Source: Lingula anatina
Lineage: Eukaryota > Brachiopoda > Lingulata > Lingulida > Lingulidae
Reading direction: 5' to 3'
Length of the DNA stretch: 64,000 nt
Assembly: GCF_001039355.2 (NCBI RefSeq)
Contig: NW_019775440.1
Coordinates: 292,388-356,387, forward strand
This document shows positions 38,201 to 49,248 of the stretch, piece by piece. The notes below the pieces were generated by a model. That model made no database searches. It saw nothing but the letters and a program-made list of their open reading frames with translations, and was not told the origin of the DNA. Numbering within the stretch: position 1 is the first letter of the stretch; each line of letters starts with the position of its first letter. Position numbers and translations under genes: made by a program.

Positions 38201-40606
38201 ATAAAGATCTCTCAAAAAGTTCTTCAAATTTGAGTCAGGTTTATGTTGAGAAATGAGACTGAGAGTAACTAAAAAGAAAGTAATATAGAATAAAATAGAG
38301 GATAAAACTGTGAATGTTATTGTTCACCTTTAAAAAACATGAGAGAAAAATGCACAACATAATCATGTGACATGATCATAACAGACTGTTTACTAAGGAA
38401 GTTAGGTTGCATTTTAATAATAGCCTATAGGGAATAATAGAGTTCCAATCACTGAATTCTCATAAAATGAAAAAAGGTCTTTGAAAATAACGAGGAATTG
38501 CCGTACCCTGCAAGGGGCATGCCAACACATCACTTTTGAGAGGCTGTCATATAAGTACACATCAGTTTTAATATCCCAGGTGATAATCTTTTCAAACACT
38601 GTTTGTTTTAACTCAAAGTGAAAAACATCGGGTCAAAAATCAAATGTCAACACATTCGACACAGGAGTTATGTCTACAAGGTTTGCAGGCACGCTCACTA
38701 GACTATCTTTCTAAATTTCCAAAAATAAAGCCTTGCATTTTTACTGGGTGTTTTTTTTTAGATTATTATAAAGTAGGATTTCTTTTAAAAATATATATAT
38801 GCACAACTTGAAACACATTTTCACACATTACTTTTGATATTTCCTGAAAACATTCCACTTCTGCCATGAAAATCAATCATACCTTACTCTAAAAAATCAT
38901 AAATCTAACATTAAACACACTAATCTCTAGAATGTATGTAATTAGTTGTACAGCATGGATAACATATAAGAGGCAGTTCCATCTTATTCCCCTCCTAAAT
39001 AACCTCTCAAACTGCGATATCACAAGTTCTTTTTTATCTTTTCCAATATTGCCCCTATTAATTTATGTGGACCCCTGGTTTAGGTTTGACAGATAGAGGC
39101 CTTTATTCTAATCTATGAACACCTGGGAGAGCTGAACTGTAAACTGGACTGAAGCTTCGGGTCTCGTTTAATTACTTCGCAGACACCAAGTGCTTTTACG
39201 TGCTATTGCCCCTATTTACTAGTAAGCAGTGGCAGTTGCTCACTTTTTATTGCTGTTTAAAGTTTTAGACAAAATAAATGTGATTTTGTTTCTGTCCAAA
39301 TTGGGTTTTTCATTTGAAAAAAAGGAAAGAAAAGATCTGTATAAAATCACGATATGTTATGCTTTCTGCATCCTGGCTGTGAGTTGTTTATTTTATAATC
39401 ACCCACTCCATTAGAACCTTGATAATGCCCACAACTCCACTTTTTCATAACAACTTACAACATTCAACATATATTTAAAAAGAATAACAAAGAGATTGAA
39501 AAATTCCACAATCCATCAAGCATGTGACACTGAAGTTTAGATAACTGGTGACTTTTATTAAAGAGTCCGAGGATATGAAAAGATAAATTACCTCAATTAC
39601 ACATAATCAGCACCTCATTTCTGACATTCAGTTTTACAGTAATTACTTTAAAATTTCATACTCTTCTCTTATTTAAGTCTGTCTTTTTAAAGATTTATAA
39701 CTTTTGGTAAATCATAAAAAGGACTTTCTGACACAAAGACAACAAACTTTTCACAACGAGTGAATCAAATTAAAATTATTCCTTATATACCATTGTTCTG
39801 CACAAAATTATTAATTCATTTTGTTCAAATGTAATGGGTGATTACCATACCACTCAGGACACAGAGGTCCCTTGCAGCTTTGGCACTTCCAGAGATCAAT
39901 CAGCTACAACAATTAATCCATTTGCTGAAATATCTATTAAAGAGCCCTGATAGTATGTCTAAATGGCTCCTGGGAGTTATGATTTCAGTGCCTGGTGTAA
40001 AAGCCTGGTTGCTCTTTGATGAAAAATAGGAACAGCGATGATTAGCTTTCTTTCAGACTCAGACTGCAGGAGAATGACTATAATTCTCATTTAGAAAAGC
40101 TAATTATTTTATCTTCCATGGAAATCTTAGCGATCACAATTTTTGTGATGGAAATATATTTACCTGGAAAGTACAATTCTTAGTACTTGTGAGATCCTGT
40201 ACATGCATTTTTTCTATCTTCACATACTAAATACAACCAGCTTCTAACTTTTTCTGTACTTTTCTGCTGTCTAACCCCATTAACACCTTAGCTGACAACC
40301 CGGCATTTGTCAGCCAAAAGCTTTTCATTCAGATTTTTCAGTCATTCAATTCCTTGGTCTAACAGAGTATCCCCCACTCTTCCACAACAACTAGCAGTAA
40401 CCAGCTTTTTAAGTTCCTTGCCTTGCTACCACAATAACACACTATCTTCCAGCTCATTACCTGTCTTGCTGGAAACCACATAATCAAGTTAATAAATCCA
40501 CCTCATTGTACACACCGTTCTTAGCATCAAAACATATTCTTTAAAAGTCCCATAGTTTTCCCTTGTAGACAAAGTATTGTGTGTCTCTCCCTGACCAAAG
40601 TATTAG
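32246..40606. other. Gene-free stretch, 8.4 kb
   Basis: No exon recognised. It contains a T run (34221-34243) and a consensus-like YY1 motif (33340-33352). Less AT-biased, complex stretches such as 35760-36250 and 39840-40030 look like candidate conserved non-coding sequence, but that needs comparison with another genome. Confidence 0.5.
33340..33352 (+). promoter_or_regulatory. YY1-like motif CAAGATGGCGGCC
   Basis: CAAGATGGCGGCC matches the well-known animal YY1 consensus (AAnATGGCGGC), which often lies just downstream of a transcription start. No first exon could be tied to it. A single motif is weak evidence. Confidence 0.3.
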
Positions 40607-40880
40607 CTTACCACCAGTAGCCCGCTGTAGTTGTTTAGTCAGTCGCAGCTCAGCAACGGCTCATTTTACGACTAATTACCTTCTTCATTAGCAGCTAAAT
40701 GGCACAGGGACGGGAGGGCGGAGCAGTTTGACACTTACCAGAAGCTTGATTTGCCGTCTGCCCTTATGGCTGTCTAAATGCTTGTCTTAACACCCGCCTC
40801 ACCGCCTGCCACCACAACTAATCACCTCTCATAGGTCTGTTACACATCCATCTGCCACTGTGAACACAGCAGTTATGCTA

Positions 40881-41424
40881 AGCAGACTGAGGGACAGTTA
40901 CCATACACGGTGTGGGATGCTTACAGACCCAGGGGTGGAACTCACAGATAGCAAACTGAGGGACAGTTACCATACACAGTGTAGGATGCTTATGGACCCA
41001 GGGGTGGAACTCGCAGTTAGCAGACTGAGGAGCAGTTATCACATACACAGACCCAGGGGTGGAACTCACAAACAGCAGACTGGGGGACAGTTGCCATACA
41101 TGAATATAGGATGCTTGGAGACCCAGGGGTGGAACTCACAGATAGCAAACTGAGGGACAGTTACCATACACAGTGTAGGATGCTTATGGACCGAGAGGCG
41201 GAACTCACAGATAGCAGACTGGGGGACAGTTACCATACACAGTGTAGGATGCGTACAGACCCAGGGGTCGAACTCGCAGTTAGCAGACTGAGGAGCAGTT
41301 ACCACATACACAAACCCAGGAGTAGAACTCACAGATAGAAGACTGGGGGTCAGTTACCATACATTAATATAAGATGATGGGAGACCCAGGGGTGGAACTC
41401 ACAGATAGCAGACTGAAGGGCTGT
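40881..41424. repeat. 69-bp minisatellite, eight units, left copy
   Basis: Units run ACTGAGGGACAGTTACCATA to GGAACTCACAGATAGCA, mostly 69-70 bp, with two short units of about 55 bp. Unit lengths and variants follow a four-unit pattern used twice (units 1-4 resemble 5-8), so this is a higher-order repeat of about 263 bp. Because 69 is divisible by three, open frames run through on both strands; I regard these as by-products and not genes. Confidence 0.92.
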
Positions 41425-41781
41425 TTTTCTAAAAGATCTTTCCTGAGAAATGCACTGTTTCTTACTCTTAAATCCAGAGAAAATACCAAGCTTAGCTTGT
41501 TTGCCCCAGTCTGATGTTAACAGCTCTAATGCCATTTTCTATTATAAAACTCCCTTTTTCTAATATAGCCCATGTGGGAAATGCACTGTTTTTGCTCTAA
41601 CATTTGGGAAAAACAGTCTTAGTTTGTTTGCCCCAATCTAATGTTAACTATTCCATTGCTATTTTCTAAAATAAAATTCCCCTTTTTTAAAAGATATCCT
41701 CCCCTGGGACAAACACTGTTTCGTAAGTACTCTAAAATCCTGCAGAAAGCCCACACGTAGTTTGTTTGCCCCAATCAAGAG
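41424..41781. repeat. Diverged 130-bp tandem repeat, about 2.8 units, left copy
   Basis: Units begin near 41424, 41555 and 41683. Shared blocks are TTTTCTAAAAGAT, AAATGCACTGTTT, TTAGTTTGTTTGCCCCAATC and TGTTAAC. It directly follows the minisatellite. Non-coding. Confidence 0.75.
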
Positions 41782-42100
41782 TCTTCCCCTGTGCACAGTC
41801 TGTCTAATTAACACCCAATATAAGCAGGTGGACCAGCGGGATCATACCCTACGTGTAAACTCTCTAATCAAACTTATGATGTTTATTGTTTGAAAACACT
41901 TTCTCCTGAGCAAATGTGTACACTGGATTCAGTCAACATTTACACAGTAGTTCACAAGTTAATATACAAGATAGGGATCTATCCGCACTCCTTAAGTGTG
42001 TGCACAGTGCCTCATATATTTTTTATCTAACAAAGTTAATCAATGGAATTTGTTTCCAAGAGAGAATGAATACTTTGGATAGGAGAGATATGTAAGGACA

Positions 42101-42300
42101 NNNNNNNNNNNNNNNNNNNNNNNNNNNNNNNNNNNNNNNNNNNNNNNNNNNNNNNNNNNNNNNNNNNNNNNNNNNNNNNNNNNNNNNNNNNNNNNNNNNN
42201 NNNNNNNNNNNNNNNNNNNNNNNNNNNNNNNNNNNNNNNNNNNNNNNNNNNNNNNNNNNNNNNNNNNNNNNNNNNNNNNNNNNNNNNNNNNNNNNNNNNN
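42101..42300. other. Assembly gap, 200 N
   Basis: Exactly 200 N, a conventional gap size. The flanks are copies of each other, so the true gap is probably negative (an overlap). Confidence 0.99.
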
Positions 42301-43794
42301 CTTACCACCAGTAGCCCGCTGTAGTTGTTTAGTCAGTCGCAGCTCAGCAACGGCTCATTTTACGACTAATTACCTTCTTCATTAGCAGCTAAATGGCACA
42401 GGGACGGGAGGGCGGAGCAGTTTGACACTTACCAGAAGCTTGATTTGCCGTCTGCCCTTATGGCTGTCTAAATGCTTGTCTTAACACCCGCCTCACCGCC
42501 TGCCACCACAACTAATCACCTCTCATAGGTCTGTTACACATCCATCTGCCACTGTGAACACAGCAGTTATGCTAAGCAGACTGAGGGACAGTTACCATAC
42601 ACGGTGTAGGATGCTTACAGACCCAGGGGTGGAACTCACAGATAGCAAACTGAGGGACAGTTACCATACACAGTGTAGGATGCTTATGGACCCAGGGGTG
42701 GAACTCGCAGTTAGCAGACTGAGGAGCAGTTATCACATACACAGACCCAGGGGTGGAACTCACAAATAGCAGACTGGGGGACAGTTGCCATACATGAATA
42801 TAGGATGCTTGGAGACCCAGGGGTGGAACTCACAGATAGCAAACTGAGGGACAGTTACCATACACAGTGTAGGATGCTTATGGACCGAGAGGCGGAACTC
42901 ACAGATAGCAGACTGGGGGACAGTTACCATACACAGTGTAGGATGCGTACAGACCCAGGGGTCGAACTCGCAGTTAGCAGACTGAGGAGCAGTTACCACA
43001 TACACAAACCCAGGAGTAGAACTCACAGATAGAAGACTGGGGGTCAGTTACCATACATTAATATAAGATGATGGGAGACCCAGGGGTGGAACTCACAGAT
43101 AGCAGACTGAAGGGCTGTTTTTCTAAAAGATCTTTCCTGAGAAATGCACTGTTTCTTACTCTTAAATCCAGAGAAAATACCAAGCTTAGCTTGTTTGCCC
43201 CAGTCTGATGTTAACAGCTCTAATGCCATTTTCTATTATAAAACTCCCTTTTTCTAATATAGCCCATGTGGGAAATGCACTGTTTTTGCTCTAACATTTG
43301 GGAAAAACAGTCTTAGTTTGTTTGCCCCAATCTAATGTTAACTATTCCATTGCTATTTTCTAAAATAAAATTCCCCTTTTTTAAAAGATATCCTCCCCTG
43401 GGACAAACACTGTTTCGTAAGTACTCTAAAATCCTGCAGAAAGCCCACACGTAGTTTGTTTGCCCCAATCAAGAGTCTTCCCCTGTGCACAGTCTGTCTA
43501 ATTAACACCCAATATAAGCAGGTGGACCAGCGGGATCATACCCTACGTGTAAACTCTCTAATCAAACTTATGATGTTTATTGTTTGAAAACACTTTCTCC
43601 TGAGCAAATGTGTACACTGGATTCAGTCAACATTTACACAGTAGTTCACAAGTTAATATACAAGATAGGGATCTATCCGCACTCCTTAAGTGTGTGCACA
43701 GTGCCTCATATATTTTTTATCTAACAAAGTTAATCAATGGAATTTGTTTCCAAGAGAGAATGAATACTTTGGATAGGAGAGATATGTAAGGACA
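42301..43794. repeat. Direct duplication, right copy, starting at the assembly gap
   Basis: Near-identical to 40607-42100. It includes a second rendering of the 69-bp minisatellite (42575-43118) and of the 130-bp tandem repeat (43118-43475). Unique sequence resumes at 43795. Confidence 0.95.
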
Positions 43795-46700
43795 TGGCTA
43801 AAGTGGATACTTATTATTTTTTGTATTTGAAAAGTGGTGCCATAATTTTGTATGCCAGAGTATTAAATTGACTGACTTAACAGTCTTAAGACTTAGGAAG
43901 AAACACTTCCCCATTTCGCACTTAGATCAATTTTCACTCGCACTTTTAAACAATTGACTTTGTCTTTCTTACCAGATAGAGGAAAGGGAATTCTAGACCA
44001 AATCTTTAAAATTTTAGAAGGGTACTTTTTGTATAGTGGTGATGCCACACATTAAATGGGAATATCAACAATGCCTTAAATCAATCATTTTCTATTAAAT
44101 AGATGCTCAAGATGAAGAAGGAGCAATTCTAAACCCAAATCTGTAAAATATTACTCATTCCTCTTTGTTTTATGATGCTATCCTATCACACAATAAGGGG
44201 TAAAAATCAACAACAATAAAAAATCAAATTCAAAACATGAAATGATGTGTTTAAAACTGTGCTATGTTTATAGCCTTTAATTTGGCAACAGAAAATATTT
44301 CAACATGTTTCTAACATAAGGATCATGACAAAAAAGGGTTTCCACAATCTCTCCCCCAAAGTAATTCTGGGCGTGATCAGATATCACAAAAGGTTACCTA
44401 TGGGTCACAAGAATCAATAATTGGTCTTTTTAACATAGCCCGCTTTCTAATACCTTTTTCTGACTTAATTCAAGCATCACAATTAAACTTATTGCAGGTT
44501 TTTAATCAAGTCCATGGGTGTGGGGGTGGGATGAAAGAGCCACCCTCTTGGCCCACAAAGGTCCACTGTGAATCAAAATTTGATCTAAGTTCTATGGTGT
44601 TTCTCAAGTTGGGTAATAAGATGGGGTAAAAAGGTCCTCTTTTCAGGTAAAAAAACTCCCTTTTCAAAGTGCTGTCCAAGGGTCTGTATGTCAGCTTAGC
44701 TGCACACAAGATATGTGAAAAAAACTGCCCTAATGCACAAGTATTTTCTGACATGTATTGTCTGCAGGTGTTCTCTGTTGTCCATACATACAACAGTGAT
44801 CATACTGAAAATTTTATACAAAAATGATCTTCATTTGTCACCCTTTTTGGCAATTTCAATTGTAACGCAGACTTAGAATGTTTTTTTCATATTTCATGAT
44901 GTAAATGAACCATAAAAAATCTCTAGCCCTTTATGGACACCTTTTGATGCTCCTCAGCCAAGCCTTTAACTGCAGGTGCAACATTTTTATACAGTTTTTC
45001 CGAGTCAGATAAAAATATTTTTAAAAGCAATAGATTCTTGCCTAAACCAACTTGAATGTGACCTATTAGAAATATCCACCCCAGCAAACTTGTGCATCTA
45101 AAAAGTGCTTTAAAATAAGAATAAGATGAGACAAAAAGAACAAGTTTTTTCTTGATGTTTTCCTCACTCGATTCCATATTTTCAATCTGAGACCTTTCTT
45201 AAAGTATCCTCCTTTGCAATGCCAGTGCACTATTGGCAGTATCATACACTGAAGAACCATAAGAGATCTTGTAAGTAGGAAGTCACTTTTATACTCTACT
45301 AACAGATTGATGCATCTCTGTCTTCTGTATTATAAAATATCAGAACAACAATACATGTGTCACCTGCTGTAACTTAATATGTACAGGTGCAGCACTTTGT
45401 GGCTGCTGTTTTAACGGAAAAACATTATCTTTAAACATGCTCTTTGGGAGACTTATTTTGCAAAAAAAAAAAAAATGTGGTTAAATATGCCGCAGTCTTT
45501 TTGGTGCAAAAATATTATATTGTGTGTTCATTCCTAAACTTAAAGTAACTTGCCAATGTTAATATATAATTTTGATAGCTTTTGCTTCCAAAACATAATA
45601 TATAGAGAGGAAAGTCTTCCCAATTTATACAGAGATCAAGATATTTGTGAAAAATTTATTTTAAAAAATTCCAAGGGGTCATGCTTCCCCTCCCCATCCA
45701 TACAGAATTGTGCCTCTTCAATGCTTGCATTTACAGCCAGGTTTATCAAAAACAGCTCCAATCCTATTTCTGAATATCATTATTTCCCCTTATTGTTATT
45801 TAAGGGTTTGACTTTTCAAATAAAAATCTGAATGCAATTATTTTTTCATACAGAATTTTAAGGTCCACTTGCTGACTGTGCTATTTGACTACTAATTAAG
45901 GTATACTGAGCTTAAATTGTTATGAATAAAAAACTACTTTTTCAATCAGTGCAAAAAAATATATTGAGTCTACTTACATTTGTACTATTTGTGCTCACTA
46001 AATGTCCTAGGTACCTAGAAATCCTCAGGCAAGATTCTTCAATGCTAAAACAGCAAATTCTCTTCAGATCTTCAAATCTGAAAATTGAAACAAATCGATA
46101 TGATCAAACTGAGTCATGAACAGACACCAAGTTTTTTTTTCTTATCTTGTATATTGCATTCAGCCATGAGAGTGTCTGGTATATTCACAATTAACTAATG
46201 CCAATTAAAACCCAGAGATGAAAGCTGTTCACTGAAAATGTAGGTTAAAAATAAAAGCAGTTAATTATAACCAATCCTTGCATAAAATTCATATTACTTA
46301 CAACTAGTGATACAAGTCACTTCATGCAGCATGCTTTTTTTGACATTTAAACATGCGCCTTGTCGGTCAATTAAATAAAGACAATCAATATGTTCTTGGT
46401 TGCAAGTTGCGCCAAACATGTTCTCAATTTTATATAACACCTCATGTTGACTCCCAATTAAAAATGTGATGACATAAGACATAATATTAAAGAAAAATAC
46501 AGTCATTTGGGAAAATATTGGCAAAAATCAAGCCAATCAAGTCAGTGTTGGTGTGAAGAATACAATATATTATAATTGACATAAAAGGATGTAATAGTTT
46601 AATAAAACCACTGAGATGCTAATACTGCCAAATATTTTTTTTTCTATAAATCTGACACGAAAGTCAGATTTAATTAAATATACATTTAAATTACAAAAAC

Positions 46701-48684
46701 CATAATAACACTCCTTTTGTCACTCATGCCCATCCCGTGCATTTAAATCTTTATTTATTCATTTTGTGTTGATGAAGTTATTTTAATATCTTTGTGAAAA
46801 TGATGTCTCACGCCATTAATGACCCAATGCCAAATGTGCTTCGCTTATGTCACTTGGAGAGGTCACATAACAATATGCTCAGGACACAGAGCATAACCTT
46901 TATCCTGCAATCATAAATTTATTGTCATGTTTGATGAGGAGTGTGTGTGTGAGTCTGTGTGGGAGGGGGGGGGGAGGATGCATTGAAGAGAGAATGAGAG
47001 AAAGAAGAAAAGAGGAAGGGGGAGGAATGAAAAGCTGTGCATAAAAAGAGTAGAAATGAAAATGTCAATTTATGCTGGCAAAAAAAAAAAAAAAAAAAAA
47101 AAAAAAATAGAATATTTATCTTTCAGTTCCATAGATGATCTCATACAGTGTACCCAAGGCTGCCTTTAATCAGGCATGGCACAAACGGAGAGTAAAAGTG
47201 ATCAGAATACACCTCAAGTTCCTGAACTCAGATCTATTTGCAGCTTGCCATTTAGATAATTTTACCTTGAAGTTTGTCCAAGACACAGATAAATCACAGT
47301 ATTGTACTGAACACATATGAAACTTGGGTGCATTCTACTATGTACTTTTATAGGTAAACTAGTCATTAGGGTCCCTCAGCACTTAAAAAAATATATCTTA
47401 ACAGCCTGAAGATTTTATTATTATTTTTTTTAATTGCATATTGCATTTTAATGTGATGCAGACGTAAAGTTGAGATTTTAATCACAGCCTGTTGGTAAGA
47501 TAATTAGTCTACACATGTTCCAGCAGTTAATCATCTTAATCTTGATTGCCTTAAATCATGTTGTTATTTTCAGTATCATTGAACATACAGAGACATTAAC
47601 CCAACACCTTTGTACCTATCACCCTCTCTTTTCATTACCCTCATAAGAATATTTGTTTCATGATATTTTATTATATTTCACCTGACCTTCACCTTGAATA
47701 TCACCTTGACCTTCATAATCAAATTTGATATTCTACTCATATATCAATCATACCTTATGACTTATTCACATATAGGCCCATATGCAAGTATTTTATGCAA
47801 TAAACATTTAATATGGGCTCATGCATTATTTTGATGCATTTTTACAATAGTCCCACAGAGATATTTAATGTACATGCACAACAAGTCAGAAGCAATTTTT
47901 TTTGTAGAAGTGTTTCAACTACTCTAGCATGATAATATTATCCACTTTTCACAGATCCACAGGTTATAACTGTGCTCTCCAGAGATGTCTGAAAAAAGCT
48001 CTTGTATTCAAAATATTTTCCAGGAAACATTCACAGGCAACTAGAGTGCTGCTTCATGTTATTCAGTTTCGCTAATTTCTAGGAACAGTGCGTTAAAACG
48101 CATTAGGCAGATTGGAAATGTGAATGACACTGACTTTTTAGCATTGTATTTCCACTGACTGACAGATCAAAAATGGTTTTGCATGACAAAGTCAGTGTAA
48201 TACATTGTATATGATTGGTTTCCACCAAAATGAGCTGTTATAATCACAACTGGCTGAATATATTTCTAGGCTCCATGGGGTAAAGGGAAGGTGGATATCC
48301 ACAAAATTACTCTTTGTGACATTGGCGCGCTATGTTAACAAGAATTCTTTTAAAAATAATAAATTTCAGAACCAAAATGCAATTGAACATCTTGGTCACA
48401 TTGGATTTCTGGTGGTTCCAGGATTTTGCTAGAGGGCACAAGAATGAAAAAATTCCAACCTAAGCAAGGCAAATATAAAACAGTAGACAATTTTTACCCT
48501 AATACAATGTTTAGGAAGAGATGAAAACTATTTCTTCCTGAGATTGGTCCAAATATGGTTCACATATGAATGGTTCTGTCCAGCTTCCTCATTCGAGAGT
48601 GGTATTAAATTTTGATATTAATTGCCACCCAAAAACTTGTCAGTGTTGTGCTACATGTAGATTCTAAATGTGGGCTGCACTTAT
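43795..48684. other. Gene-free stretch, 4.9 kb
   Basis: AT-rich, no exon recognised. It has a degenerate family C relative near 44520-44690 (GGTCCACTGTGAATCAAAAT block), a G run near 46967 followed by purine-rich sequence, and an A run (47080-47107). Confidence 0.5.
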
Positions 48685-49248
48685 GGTAAAAAAACTCTTT
48701 ACATTATGTAAGTGCATCAGTTCACCTGTATGTAAATGTCATATCATACTAATTAAATTTTACAATGTTCTTTTTAACATATTTGAAAATGTGTTGAAAT
48801 ATTTCCCATCTCCCGTACTCCCCCTCCCCCTCACTCTCTGCTCATATTGGAAATGATATTCACTCATCTGTATACTAGTACTGTGTAATTAATGTCATCA
48901 ACCAACATACTGCAAAACATTTCAACTTTGAAAATTATTAAATTTTCCCCATCTGTCAAAGCCCCCCCCCCCCCCCCCCCCCNGGTAAAAAACTCTTTAC
49001 ATTATGTAAGTGCATCAGTTCACCTGTATGTAAATGTCATATCATACTAATTAAATTTTACAATGTTCTTTTTAACATATTTGAAAATGTGTTGAAATAT
49101 TTCCCATCTCCCATACTCCCCCTCCCACTCACTCTCTGCTCATATTGGAAATGATATTCACTCATCTGTATACTAGTACTGTGTAATTAATGTCATCAAC
49201 CAACATACTGCAAAACATTTCAACTTTGAAAATTATTAAATTTTCCCC
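48685..49248. repeat. Direct duplication flanking a single N beside a C run
   Basis: 48685-48950 and 48984-49248 are almost identical (one A-run length change and two substitutions seen), with a 21-base C run and an N at 48983 between them. As at the 42-kb gap, this looks like two overlapping reads or contigs joined end to end where a C homopolymer broke the assembly. Confidence 0.88.

Larger units (their letters stand above)
40607..42100. repeat. Direct duplication, left copy, ending at the assembly gap
   Basis: 1494 bp that recur at 42301-43794 with the same length and very few substitutions seen (for example 40914 against 42608, 41079 against 42773). The left copy ends exactly at the gap and the right copy starts exactly after it. 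This is the pattern of two contig ends that overlap but were not merged. Confidence 0.95.

Noticed and set aside
39838-40029. 63-codon frame with leucine-rich look
   Set aside because: No family recognised, no splice sites with good context, and leucine content follows from composition.
40860-41338. Repeat-containing protein frames on both strands at about 41 kb, and their copies at 42.5-43.2 kb
   Set aside because: They arise because the 69-bp repeat unit is divisible by three and stop-free. Frames are open on both strands, break at the short units and have no gene signals.
42036-42308. Minus-strand open frame of 90 codons across the gap
   Set aside because: Most of it is N; it is an artefact of translating the gap.
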